The notes under the pieces: model-generated
The model's input: the letters and a program-made list of their open reading frames with translations, nothing else
The model's database searches: none
Told to the model about the DNA's origin: nothing
NCBI GenBank assembly: GCA_039817415.1
Contig: JBCBVV010000001.1
Location: 62,001 to 126,000 of the forward strand
Origin: JALEFZ01 sp039817415
Lineage (GTDB): Bacteria > Bacteroidota > Bacteroidia > J057
DNA length: 64,000 nucleotides
Reading direction: 5' to 3'
Shown here: positions 16,786 to 25,875 of the stretch, piece by piece
Position numbering within the stretch: position 1 is the first letter of the stretch
How the letters are laid out: each line of letters opens with the position of its first letter
Position numbers and translations under genes: made by a program

Positions 16786-18462
16786 TTATACGGGTAAATG
16801 TCCTACCCCTTCCCTTTTACCCAACAAGACATCTACAGCCACCTGTTCAAACTCCTCCCCTTCCTGATAAGTTAGGAGGACTGCCTCTGCTTGGTTTATG
16901 TTCTTTAGAAAGGAAAGTCCGTAAGGGGAAGCCATCCAAACGAGCTGGCAATTACCGCTTGCCAATTGCTGGTCGATCCAATCGAGCAAACGCTCATCCA
17001 TGCCGAACTTATCTTTGGCTTTCACTTCCAATCCTTGCACCATGACAATAGAAGGCTTATCAATTGGGTCTACCCATTTTTTGTCCTCCACCCTTAACCA
17101 TTGACTTGGGATGCCTTGATCCCCTAATTTTTGGGTAAATAAAGCTCCCCTGTCATATTCTTTGCCACCTTTGAAGGTCAGTTGGTGATGCTTTAATTCA
17201 TCCCTGCGCTTGTTTTTCATGTCAACCACAAAACATGTTCTTTCTTCCATTGCAGCGCTAGAACTACTTTTTTTCCACCAACTCACGGATTGCTCCGCCA
17301 TCGGAAGGATAATCTTTGATGTTTGCTCAAAAGCTTGTTCCTTCTCCCAAGCGCCTTGTTGATGGGGATTTTCTGAAAAATATCGTTGCAAATTGAAGGT
17401 TTTCAAGAACCTCCTTTCAATTTCGGTTTCGGATATGTTTCCTTTTTCTACTTCGGATACCACAGCTTCAATCGTTCCGGGCACATCCACACAAAATAAC
17501 AGGACATCATGCCCCGCCAGAAGAGCCTTGGCATTGATTTCGGCTGGTCCAGCAAAACCACTTACCCCTTTCATGTCCAATGCATCGGTGAACACCATTC
17601 CTTGGAATCCTAGCTGTTTCTGAAGAATATCCGTGATAATTGTAGGAGAATGGGTAGCCGCACGATTGGTCGCATCATCCCAAACTGGAATGTGAATATG
17701 CGTACTCATAATAGATGATGCCCCTCGTTGGATCAACTCTTTATAAGGTGCCAACTCTACTTGCTGGAGCCTTTCTTCATTGTGTTTGAGGACAGGTAAG
17801 GTCAGGTGAGAATCCGTGGAAGTATCCCCATGACCAGGAAAGTGCTTGAAAACAGCCATGACCCCCTGATCCTCCATTCCACTGGCATAAGCCCATGCCT
17901 TGTCGATGACATTCTGAATGTCAGAACCGAAGGAACGAAATCCAATTACAGGGTTCTTAGGATTTGTATTGATGTCTACCACAGGAGCGTAATTGATGTG
18001 GACTCCAATCTGCTGAAGCTGACGGGCTACTTCCTTCCCCATTTCGTAGACCAAATGAGATTCCCTCATAGCTCCCATGGTCATGGCATAAGGGAAGATA
18101 GGACTTTGATTGAGACGCATGCCCAATCCCCATTCCCCATCAAAACCAACCAACAAGGGTCTTTGAGAGATACCCTGTAAATGCTTAGTCCACCTGGCCT
18201 GTGTTTCAGGATCCCCCTGAAAGAAAATAATTCCTCCTACTTTATACTGGCTAATGGTCCTTTCCAATTCCTCAAGATGAGCTTGGCCACGGTAAGACCA
18301 GGCAGGTATGTGAATCAAAGCAGCAATCTTTTCTTCCAGGCTTAGTGTGCTCAATAATTGGCTCGCAATTGCGTCTTTATCCTGAAGAATGTGGGAAAGA
18401 AAATTGGGCATCAGATGAATTTTAGACACAAATGTAGGGAATTGTAGCATCATGGACTCCAT
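16786..18462 (-). CDS. Glycoside hydrolase family 3, beta-N-acetylhexosaminidase (NagZ-like)
   Basis: The 558-residue enzyme has the GH3 barrel with the NagZ signature KHFPGHGDTSTDSH at 206-219. It supplies the unusual Asp/His acid-base pair (D217, H219). The nucleophile is D293 in VFTDALDMKG. It should remove N-acetylglucosamine-type residues, as in cell-wall recycling. There is no signal peptide, so it acts in the cytosol. The C-terminal 170 residues form a second domain of uncertain role. The first residues (MESMMLQ) may be over-extended; M18 is an alternative start. Confidence 0.88.
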   Translation of the reverse strand: MESMMLQFPTFVSKIHLMPNFLSHILQDKDAIASQLLSTLSLEEKIAALIHIPAWSYRGQAHLEELERTISQYKVGGIIFFQGDPETQARWTKHLQGISQRPLLVGFDGEWGLGMRLNQSPIFPYAMTMGAMRESHLVYEMGKEVARQLQQIGVHINYAPVVDINTNPKNPVIGFRSFGSDIQNVIDKAWAYASGMEDQGVMAVFKHFPGHGDTSTDSHLTLPVLKHNEERLQQVELAPYKELIQRGASSIMSTHIHIPVWDDATNRAATHSPTIITDILQKQLGFQGMVFTDALDMKGVSGFAGPAEINAKALLAGHDVLLFCVDVPGTIEAVVSEVEKGNISETEIERRFLKTFNLQRYFSENPHQQGAWEKEQAFEQTSKIILPMAEQSVSWWKKSSSSAAMEERTCFVVDMKNKRRDELKHHQLTFKGGKEYDRGALFTQKLGDQGIPSQWLRVEDKKWVDPIDKPSIVMVQGLEVKAKDKFGMDERLLDWIDQQLASGNCQLVWMASPYGLSFLKNINQAEAVLLTYQEGEEFEQVAVDVLLGKREGVGHLPV

Positions 18463-18642
18463 GTAATATTTTTCGCCATTCCTCTACTAAATCCGCATGA
18501 TAAAAAGGCCTATACATGGATTTTCAAGTATTTATGCATATCGAAACGAGTCGAATCACATTAAAAGCCAAGGTGATTAGTTGCGCATTTTATCAAATAC
18601 TTACACAATCGCTTCACCTTTGAATTAAATCAAACATTAGGG

Positions 18643-18779
18643 TATTTATTTATTTACTATATTCAATTATATAAAAATACAAACACCAAATAATTACTTT
18701 AACCTGTACAATTTAATTCAGAACGTCGCCCGTTCTCCGAACAAACACCCAGCCTGGTCGTGATGACCAGGCTTTTTTT
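18643..18779 (+). ncRNA. Candidate small RNA or leader RNA ending in an orphan terminator
   Basis: No plus-strand gene precedes the strong terminator at 18751-18779. Upstream lie TTTG (18619-18622) and a weak -7 like element TATTTATT (18643-18650). Just before the terminator is a small hairpin, GAACG-tcgcc-CGTTC at 18721-18735. A transcript of about 120 bases would carry both hairpins. It could be a free RNA or a controlled leader of the PNGase F-like gene at 18862. It matches no RNA family that I recognise. The rest of 18463-18861 holds nothing else I can identify. Confidence 0.3.
18751..18779 (+). terminator. Orphan intrinsic terminator upstream of the PNGase F-like gene
   Basis: AGCCTGGTC (18751-18759) and GACCAGGCT (18765-18773) pair perfectly around a 5-base loop, followed by seven T. 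It is one of the best terminators in the window, but no plus-strand gene lies upstream. Confidence 0.88.
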
Positions 18780-18861
18780 ATGGTCTCTCTCCTCAACTCA
18801 TATAATTTTTTCTATTTTGAAGCTTCGAAATAGATGGCGCCTACATAAACCTAACCTACCG

Positions 18862-21153
18862 ATGAGAATAATCTTTACCTTTTTGGCTGTTTTAGCCTTC
18901 ACCTTTCTTTTCGGGCAAAATTGTCCTGAATTAATTCCCCAATCCACCTATTCTATTCACTATGTAAGTAGTGAGAATGGTAATCTTCCAGCGGAGCTGG
19001 CCTTAGATGGGGATAGCAGCACCTACTTCAGGACGAATGGCAATACCCCCTTTCCCCATGAATTTATCATCGATTTGGGAGATACTTTGCCTCTAAGCCA
19101 ATTGGGGATTCGTCCTCGCCATGACAATGCCAATGGTCGATTGAGTCAGTTTGAAATCTACACCAGCAACGATACACTCAACTGGGGGCAAGCACAGGCC
19201 AAAAGCCAACTGATCTACGAAAGCGTTGGAGATATAGAAGAAAAGCTACTTTCATTTGGGGCTGTCGAAGCTCGTTACCTACGATTATTAGCCCTTAGCA
19301 ACGAAGATCCCTCCAATATTCACAGATGGATGGTAGGCGAACTCACCTTATATCGCGACAGTTGTACAGCGCTAGGCAGGGCTAATCAAACCATAGATTT
19401 TCCAACTGTTTCAGCTAAAAGTCTCACGACCGGTTCCATTCAATTACAGGCCACTGCCACTTCAAATTTGAAAGTTACCTATGAAGTACTGGATGGCCCA
19501 GGCAGCATCATAGATGATGAGTTGAGTTTTACTGGAGAAGGATTTATTACAGTGAAGGCCATTCAGCTAGGAGATGCCTCTTTTTATCCAACAGAACATA
19601 TTCAGCTTATTGAGGTCTTGGACCCTGTGAATTACCCACCCGTCCTGTATACCAATCTCCATCTTGACTATCCCATTGAAATGACTACTTTCAGGCCCTA
19701 TCCTATGGCTGCCTGGGTAGATCAACCTAGGTCAGATGTGTTTGAAATGGATAGTGTGAGATTTGAGATCAATGGTGACATTTATCCAGCCTTCAAAGAC
19801 GGGGAGGCATGGAGAATCAATTGGAAACCGACCAACTATGGTTTCGCCCAAATTTACGTTACAGCCGTTAACCAAGAAGGCTTTTCTGATACCGATACAC
19901 TTCCCTCTCTTATTTTAAGCCCAAGTCGAGATAGAACTATATCGACTTTCTCTGGAGATGTGATACAGTTTGGAGGAACCAATAGTCGATGGTTGTATGG
20001 AACCTTCAACCTTCCTCAGACGGTCAGCTTTTACGATTCCCTTCATGCGCACTTCTGGACGCTTTGTCCCAATGTAGCGGGAGGATGCGACGATTGGGAT
20101 AGGCTGGCATGGATTGAGGTTCAAAAGCCTTCAGGGGAATGGGTAGAAATTATCAGGTATATCACTCCCTATGGAAAAGGCTGTGATCATGATATTGATT
20201 TAACGGACTATCTTTCCATTCTGAAAGGAAGAGTTAACTTCCGCATGTTTATTGACACTTGGGGAACAGGAGGTTGGGATGTCAATCTTGACCTCGAATA
20301 CATACAAGGTCAGGTAAACCATCCCTATGCAGATGTGGACATTGTTTGGAAGGGAACCTGGGACTTCGGAAATCCCGCTAACCTTCAACCTATTCCCAAA
20401 CAAAAGGTACATTTTCGACCAGATGGATATACGCCCAGCTTACACCTGGTAACAACGGGACACGGATGGGGAGCTAACAATACAGGTAATGCAGCGGAGT
20501 TTTACCCAGCTATTCACCACATCCATGTAGATGAAGTAGAAACTTTCGAACAAGACCTCTGGGCCATTTGTAATCCCAATCCTGATGGGTGTGGAGGACA
20601 GTTTGGGACATGGCAGTTCCCAAGAGCAGGTTGGTGCCCTGGGGCCATTGCCAACAGGTACATCTATGACCTGAATCCCTACCTATCACAGGACAGTATC
20701 GAATTGGATTACATGTTTGACAGTCGCTATGAAGACCAATGTCATGTCAACAATCCCGATTGTATCAGCGGGGTAACTTGTGACAATTGTAATGACGGCT
20801 ATAACCCACATTACCGCATTTCTGCCAACATGATTACCTGGTACGACAGCATTCCGGAAACGCGTCCCCTTTCTGCGCTCAATAACTCTCCTTTGCATGA
20901 GCTGGTGCAGGACTTCTCCATCGTACCTAATCCTAATCAGGGCAGTTTCCAGTTACAAACCAAAGGCCTTCAGGGGCAAGCATTAGTGAAGGTCATCAAC
21001 ATCGAGGGTAAGGTCGTCTATTCGCAGCCATTCAAGGATGTCCAAAGCCTACTCAATCATACATTTAGCCTACAGAAAGCATCTTCCGGATTGTATATGG
21101 TTCAAATTCGCCAAGAAGGAAAGGTCATGAGCCATAGAATGATCATTCCCTAA
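18862..21153 (+). CDS. T9SS-exported discoidin and PNGase F-like protein
   Basis: From the ATG at 18862 the product has 763 residues and a signal peptide ending FLFGQ; longer starts would run into the terminator at 18751. An F5/8 type C (discoidin) domain spans about 30-165, then an Ig-like stretch to about 255. The peptide:N-glycosidase F double jelly roll covers about 355-690, followed by a T9SS type A tail. Compared with the Elizabethkingia enzyme, D60 corresponds to D413 (CDDWDR) and E206 to E546 (NAAEFYP). E118 is replaced by D465 (FIDTW). RAGWCPG is kept. It would release N-glycans or related amide-linked sugars outside the cell. Confidence 0.85.
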   Translation: MRIIFTFLAVLAFTFLFGQNCPELIPQSTYSIHYVSSENGNLPAELALDGDSSTYFRTNGNTPFPHEFIIDLGDTLPLSQLGIRPRHDNANGRLSQFEIYTSNDTLNWGQAQAKSQLIYESVGDIEEKLLSFGAVEARYLRLLALSNEDPSNIHRWMVGELTLYRDSCTALGRANQTIDFPTVSAKSLTTGSIQLQATATSNLKVTYEVLDGPGSIIDDELSFTGEGFITVKAIQLGDASFYPTEHIQLIEVLDPVNYPPVLYTNLHLDYPIEMTTFRPYPMAAWVDQPRSDVFEMDSVRFEINGDIYPAFKDGEAWRINWKPTNYGFAQIYVTAVNQEGFSDTDTLPSLILSPSRDRTISTFSGDVIQFGGTNSRWLYGTFNLPQTVSFYDSLHAHFWTLCPNVAGGCDDWDRLAWIEVQKPSGEWVEIIRYITPYGKGCDHDIDLTDYLSILKGRVNFRMFIDTWGTGGWDVNLDLEYIQGQVNHPYADVDIVWKGTWDFGNPANLQPIPKQKVHFRPDGYTPSLHLVTTGHGWGANNTGNAAEFYPAIHHIHVDEVETFEQDLWAICNPNPDGCGGQFGTWQFPRAGWCPGAIANRYIYDLNPYLSQDSIELDYMFDSRYEDQCHVNNPDCISGVTCDNCNDGYNPHYRISANMITWYDSIPETRPLSALNNSPLHELVQDFSIVPNPNQGSFQLQTKGLQGQALVKVINIEGKVVYSQPFKDVQSLLNHTFSLQKASSGLYMVQIRQEGKVMSHRMIIP

Positions 21154-21175
21154 GCAAAATATATCCCACCTAAGC

Positions 21176-21223
21176 AAATGGGGCCTACAAGTATGCTGTG
21201 TTGGCTGCTTGTAAGCCCCATTT
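21176..21223 (+). terminator. Hairpin terminator after the PNGase F-like gene
   Basis: AAATGGGGCCTACAAG (21176-21191) pairs with CTTGTAAGCCCCATTT (21208-21223) with one mismatch. It starts 22 bases after the stop; the T tract is weak. Confidence 0.7.
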
Positions 21224-21331
21224 CCTCATTCTACGCCACCATAAAATAAAGCTGACTGGATTATCCATTTGTATAAGGCCTTATTGGAAGCAGGCTCAAA
21301 CCCACATAGCCTTTTTCCAAAATTAACCCCA

Positions 21332-22426
21332 ATGAAACAGTTAGTTCTCACCAGCCTGATCCTAATCAGTCAAATTTTTGTTATGGCACAAACCGACGTG
21401 AAACAAAGCAGTGAATACAAAAACTTCCTTCGCTACTACGAACAAGCTGCCTCCTATATGCAGGCCAATGACCATTCCCAAGCCAAAAAATTCATCAAAA
21501 ACGCTGAGATCTTTTCCAAAAAGCTCGTCAAGAAAGGGCAGGAAAGTGCCATTGCTTCTGAGCTCAACCAAATGAACCAATGGAAGCAAGTAGTAGAGGG
21601 TGAAAAAATGGCTCAACAACGGTTCTCATCTCAAGTTGAGTCTCTCTCCGAATGGGCAAGCCGAATCAATGAGGTGAAAAGATCAAGCCCCTCAGCCAAT
21701 TATCACAATCTCGTTGCGCACATGTCCTCCTTCGACAGAGAAGAGACATTGAGGGAGTTAGAAAGCCTACGCCAAAATCCCCTTTCGGAAGGATTGAGCA
21801 ACTTCCAAAAAGATCAGATTGAAGGGCTATACAGGAACATTTATAAGCCTGATCAATTTTTAAAGGATGCTTCTTTTTCAGAGCAATATCAAAAGGCGCT
21901 ACAAGATATACAGAACTACACCTCAGAGGCCTACAAATTTGATTTAGAGACGAAGACGTTGGAAGGCTATTTGTCGATGTTCGAAAAAGTATGTGCAGGT
22001 GCACCTGCTGTGGTCCAAGCCAGAAAACAACAAACACAATTGGTACAAGAAAAGGAGGTGATTTTGAGAGGGGATTACCGAAAAGAAGCGAGAGCCAAAG
22101 CCAATGGAGTCTCAGAACTCCCCGTGGCAGATGTGATAGACGCTGGGATGTCCGCTAGTTTTATGAGCCTTGGCCAGCAAAAATCTCCTGGATATCGCGC
22201 TACTTCAGCCATCATTACAAGCAGGAAGTGGGCCGTCACCTACAATGTGAGCGGAAGTCCAGTGAGTAGGCAAAGAATTGCTGCCTTGACCTATAAAAAC
22301 GGCGAAGGGCAATGCTTTCTTGAACATACTATCTTCAAACAGAATTACAAAGGTGGAGGCTGGGGAGCTAGTTTTGTGGAGGAAACCTATGGAAAAAAGC
22401 CCTTTGATTGCGGACTGATGAATTAA
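21332..22426 (+). CDS. Exported coiled-coil protein of unknown function
   Basis: I start at the ATG 21332 because it opens a clear signal peptide (MKQLVLTSLILISQIFVMAQ); the product has 364 residues. Residues 25-270 are mostly charged helices of coiled-coil type. The last 100 residues look globular (RKWAVTYNVSGSPVSRQR...KGGGWGASFVEETYGKKPFDCG), with two cysteines that could form a disulfide. I recognise no family. It stands between two secreted enzymes but has its own flanking terminators. Confidence 0.72.
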   Translation: MKQLVLTSLILISQIFVMAQTDVKQSSEYKNFLRYYEQAASYMQANDHSQAKKFIKNAEIFSKKLVKKGQESAIASELNQMNQWKQVVEGEKMAQQRFSSQVESLSEWASRINEVKRSSPSANYHNLVAHMSSFDREETLRELESLRQNPLSEGLSNFQKDQIEGLYRNIYKPDQFLKDASFSEQYQKALQDIQNYTSEAYKFDLETKTLEGYLSMFEKVCAGAPAVVQARKQQTQLVQEKEVILRGDYRKEARAKANGVSELPVADVIDAGMSASFMSLGQQKSPGYRATSAIITSRKWAVTYNVSGSPVSRQRIAALTYKNGEGQCFLEHTIFKQNYKGGGWGASFVEETYGKKPFDCGLMN

Positions 22427-22454
22427 TTGAAATCCTCAAAAGGTGTTGGTTCAG

Positions 22455-22479
22455 AGGAGGTCTAATGGCCTCCTTTTTT
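22455..22479 (+). terminator. Intrinsic terminator after the coiled-coil protein gene
   Basis: AGGAGG (22455-22460) pairs with CCTCCT (22469-22474), followed by a T run to 22479. Confidence 0.75.
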
Positions 22480-22532
22480 ATGTATTACGCCGAATTTTAT
22501 GACATACTGAAGTTTTCATGAATTATCAGATA

Positions 22533-22540
22533 TATTTTTG
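22533..22540 (+). promoter_or_regulatory. -7 promoter element of the GH9 gene
   Basis: TATTTTTG matches TAnnTTTG perfectly, 57 bases before the ATG at 22598. The -33 element is not clear. Confidence 0.5.
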
Positions 22541-22597
22541 CTAATTTATCTAAATCCCTGTTGCCGGCTACATTTTTTCACACCCAAACAACTCTGT

Positions 22598-24718
22598 ATG
22601 AAACGCTTGTACATGGGGATCCTCATTTGGCTCCTTCTGCCCTTTTGCTTTGCTCAAAACCCTTTTATCCATGTCGATCAATTTGGTTACTACAGCAATG
22701 GAACCAAAGTTGCCGTCCTCTCTAATCCAGACATTGGCTTCAACTCTAACCAAAGCTACAGTCCTTCCTCTACCCTAGACCTAATCGACGTCAATACTCA
22801 GCAATCTGTCTTTTCCGCTTCCCCGCAAGAATGGAACAATGGCGATACCGATGGTCCTTCAGGTGATAAAGGATGGTGGCTAGATTTTTCTTCCTTTCAA
22901 ACGCCGGGCCGTTACTACTGGAAAGATGTGGCAAAAGGAATAGAATCTCCACCTTTCAACATCAATGAAAATCCTTATCTGGATGTGCTCAAAGCCTCCT
23001 TTAAAATCTTCTATTACAACCGTTGTAACCTCCCAAAAGTGCAACCTTATGCAGGTGCCAATTGGACAGATGGAGATAACTTTGACAAGAATCTACAAGA
23101 TAAAAACTGCCGATTTATCTATGATCAAGGAAATGCATCTCGAGAAAAAGACCTATCTGGTGGGTGGTTTGACGCAGGAGACTACAATAAATATGTAACC
23201 TTCACCCATACGGTGGTTCACAACTTTCTGACTGCCTATGAAAATCAGCCAAGCTTGTTTACCGATGATTGGAACATACCCGAAAGTGGAAATGGGAAAC
23301 CCGACCTGTTGGATGAACTCAAATGGGAACTAGATTGGTTAATCAAAATGGTCAATTCTGATGGTTCCGTTCAGAACAAAGTTGGAGCGAAAAACTACTC
23401 GGAAAATGCAGCTTCCCCTCCTTCTTCCAATACAGATCCCAGGTATTATGGCCCTACTTGTACCTCGGCCTCCGCTGTAGTAGCTAGTAATTTTGCCCAT
23501 GCTGCCTTGGTATTCAAGGATATCCCGGGCTGGAGTACCTATGCAGACGAGTTGAAAAACAAGGCTGTCAGTACGTTCAGCTATGTCCTGCCCTTTTTTA
23601 CTTCAAATACATTGGAAACTGATTGTGATGATGGGAGCATTGTTGCAGGAGATTCTGATCAACCGGTAGATTTTCAGGTGAAAGCCCTTGTATCTGCTGC
23701 CATTTACTTATGGGAACTTACGGGAGACAATACATACCATCAATTTGTAAAGGACAATGCGACTACTTACGGGCCTCTGGAAAACGGCTTCTGGGGGCCT
23801 TATCAGTTGCCACTTGAAACAGCTTTGCTGCATTATACCAACTTAAGCGGTGCCGATGCTAGCTTGAAAAACAACATTCTTTCTTCGGCAGGTAATGAGG
23901 CATCTAACAATTGGAACGGATATTTTGGGATGTCTAATAACAGCTTATACAGAGACTTTATGCCTGCTTGGTCCTATCATTGGGGTAGTTCACAAGCCAA
24001 AGCTTCCTATGGCGCCCTTAATCTAGAGATGGCCAAGTACGGCCTGGGAGGAGACGTTGCTGGTTTCCAACAAAAGGCAGAGGAGATGATTCATGCTTTT
24101 CATGGCGTCAATCCCTTTGGCATGGTGTATCTATCCAATATGTATCAATACGGTGCGACAAAGTCTATCAATGAAATTTACCATACTTGGTTTAATGACC
24201 AGACGATATACGACCACGCACTTAATTCGTCAAACGGACCGGCTCCAGGTTTTTTGGTAGGCGGACCCAACAAGGATTTTTCTGTAAGTAGTCTTTCCCC
24301 CCCTTATGGCCAGCCAGATGCCAAGGCCTATCTCGATTTCAATACAGGCTGGCCTGATAATAGTTGGGAGCTGTCGGAGCCCGCTATTTACTATCAAGCC
24401 GCCTACATAAGATTGCTTTCTGGTATTGTGGCTTTAGGTGGATTTGGGCCTACAACTGACAATCAAACCATCATTCAACCCAACATATCTCTCCAACTTT
24501 ACCCCAATCCAGCAGCTAGCGAAATCGCGGTTAGCCTTCAGAATGCAACAGGCCAAAGTCTTCTTACCATCATGGATGTAATGGGAAGGCAAGTTCGCCA
24601 TATTCAGGTGATTGGAAACAGCACAATTGTTCCAGTGGCGGACCTCCCATCGGGAACTTATGTGGCCCAATGGCTTCATCATGGTTTGCTATACAACAAG
24701 GTATTTCAGCGTAAATAG
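22598..24718 (+). CDS. T9SS-exported GH9 endoglucanase (CelD-like)
   Basis: The start at 22598 opens a signal peptide (MKRLYMGILIWLLLPFCFAQ) and lies just after the -7 element at 22533. The protein has 706 residues. An N-terminal CelD-type Ig-like domain spans about 22-120. The GH9 alpha/alpha barrel follows, with GGWFDAGDYNKY at 188-199 (D192 and D195 as base) and WELSEPAIYY, whose E594 is the acid. FLVGGPNKDFS is the usual GH9 segment before it. A type A T9SS tail starts near 630 (LYPNPAASEIAV). It should cleave beta-1,4-glucans outside the cell. The Ig-GH9 order is normal for this group. Confidence 0.93.
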   Translation: MKRLYMGILIWLLLPFCFAQNPFIHVDQFGYYSNGTKVAVLSNPDIGFNSNQSYSPSSTLDLIDVNTQQSVFSASPQEWNNGDTDGPSGDKGWWLDFSSFQTPGRYYWKDVAKGIESPPFNINENPYLDVLKASFKIFYYNRCNLPKVQPYAGANWTDGDNFDKNLQDKNCRFIYDQGNASREKDLSGGWFDAGDYNKYVTFTHTVVHNFLTAYENQPSLFTDDWNIPESGNGKPDLLDELKWELDWLIKMVNSDGSVQNKVGAKNYSENAASPPSSNTDPRYYGPTCTSASAVVASNFAHAALVFKDIPGWSTYADELKNKAVSTFSYVLPFFTSNTLETDCDDGSIVAGDSDQPVDFQVKALVSAAIYLWELTGDNTYHQFVKDNATTYGPLENGFWGPYQLPLETALLHYTNLSGADASLKNNILSSAGNEASNNWNGYFGMSNNSLYRDFMPAWSYHWGSSQAKASYGALNLEMAKYGLGGDVAGFQQKAEEMIHAFHGVNPFGMVYLSNMYQYGATKSINEIYHTWFNDQTIYDHALNSSNGPAPGFLVGGPNKDFSVSSLSPPYGQPDAKAYLDFNTGWPDNSWELSEPAIYYQAAYIRLLSGIVALGGFGPTTDNQTIIQPNISLQLYPNPAASEIAVSLQNATGQSLLTIMDVMGRQVRHIQVIGNSTIVPVADLPSGTYVAQWLHHGLLYNKVFQRK

Positions 24719-24746
24719 ATTCTAATGTAGAAAATAACGAAAGGCA

Positions 24747-24805
24747 ATGGGTCTACACTTTTCAAATTCATCAAGAGGGAAAAGTGTAGGCCCATTTCAT
24801 TTTTT
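24747..24805 (+). terminator. Intrinsic terminator of the GH9 gene
   Basis: ATGGGTCTACACTTTT (24747-24762) pairs with AAAAGTGTAGGCCCAT (24780-24795) with one mismatch, and a T run ends at 24805. Confidence 0.85.
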
Positions 24806-24892
24806 GCAGGAAAATAGGCTAAAAACATCCTTCCATTATTCAAAAATTTATCCACAAAGGACTGACTATTAGGTATTTTTCACGGGAACTTC

Positions 24893-24900
24893 TATTTTTG
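24893..24900 (+). promoter_or_regulatory. -7 promoter element of the YD-repeat-like gene
   Basis: TATTTTTG matches TAnnTTTG perfectly, 40 bases before the ATG at 24941. No good -33 element is visible. Confidence 0.5.
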
Positions 24901-24940
24901 TCATCCTTGAAAAATCCGTCTGGAGCAACTACTTGCCCCC

Positions 24941-25798
24941 ATGAAAAAACTCACTTATCTCATAAAGCACAGTGAGACCATTCTGGTAGCAGAGGACCTA
25001 TATGACGACGAAAATAAGGTCCACCATCTAAAAGACTATGCCCAGGAAGGTCTGCGTGAGACGATTAAATCCTTTGATAAGGAAGATCGATTGGTGTCCT
25101 ATGTGGAATGGGAAGACGGACAAGAGAGTTCCAGAACGGTATACACTAGAGATGAGCAAGGTAGAGTCGTCCACCAACAACTTTCCATCGGAGGAGAATT
25201 ATACGAGGAGGAATTAACGGAGTACTTTGAAAACGGGCAGATTACACGCACCCTTCAGGATAAGGTAGAACTACACAAGGTTGTAGACAAGCAGTTGGAA
25301 TCTCATCGAGAACTTTGCATTTATCAGCAGGAGGAATTGGTGGAGCGCCACGTTTTTGAGAAAGATGAGCAAAAAGGAGAAAATAGAATCCTGTACTATG
25401 ATGCCGATGGTTCGCTTTTCTTGAGAAGAGTAGAGACCTTCAACCCTACAGGCTCACCCTTACATATTCAGGAACTGAATGAAAGAGATGAAATGATAGA
25501 GGAGGTGAATTACACCTATGAGGGAAACTTACTTGTAAAGCTTGAACACAAATGGTTGATTCCCAATCCTCATATTGTCAAGACCCAATACTCTTACGAT
25601 AGCAAAGGTAATCTTCTCAAAGAAGAAAGCAGATCGAGCTCTGATAAGCTGATGGGCTTCCGTATTTATGCATACGATCGCGACAACCGAGTGGTTGAAA
25701 TGCGTGAATACCAGCAGGAAGATATGGATACCATGGCAGGAGATAACTTCCAGCCTGCTGAGGAGTCCCATTATCGATTTGAATATCTTGAGGAGTAA
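24941..25798 (+). CDS. Acidic YD/RHS-repeat-like protein, probably cytosolic
   Basis: The 285-residue protein has no signal peptide or membrane helix and is rich in Glu and Asp. It contains repeated units of the kind Y-x-x-D-x-x-G-x-L-x-x-x (for example ILYYDADGSLFLRRVE, YSYDSKGNLLKEES, YAYDRDNRVVEMREY). These are YD or MORN-like beta-strand repeats. Such repeats are usually found in large secreted RHS proteins, so a short cytosolic version is uncommon. I cannot assign a function. It is a single gene with its own promoter. Confidence 0.75.
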   Translation: MKKLTYLIKHSETILVAEDLYDDENKVHHLKDYAQEGLRETIKSFDKEDRLVSYVEWEDGQESSRTVYTRDEQGRVVHQQLSIGGELYEEELTEYFENGQITRTLQDKVELHKVVDKQLESHRELCIYQQEELVERHVFEKDEQKGENRILYYDADGSLFLRRVETFNPTGSPLHIQELNERDEMIEEVNYTYEGNLLVKLEHKWLIPNPHIVKTQYSYDSKGNLLKEESRSSSDKLMGFRIYAYDRDNRVVEMREYQQEDMDTMAGDNFQPAEESHYRFEYLEE

Positions 25799-25875
25799 TA
25801 GGTGAAATTCGTCTCAAATCCTCAAAATTTTTGAGTACAAGAGCAAGGATTGTAGTTTATGGTCATAGAACCATT

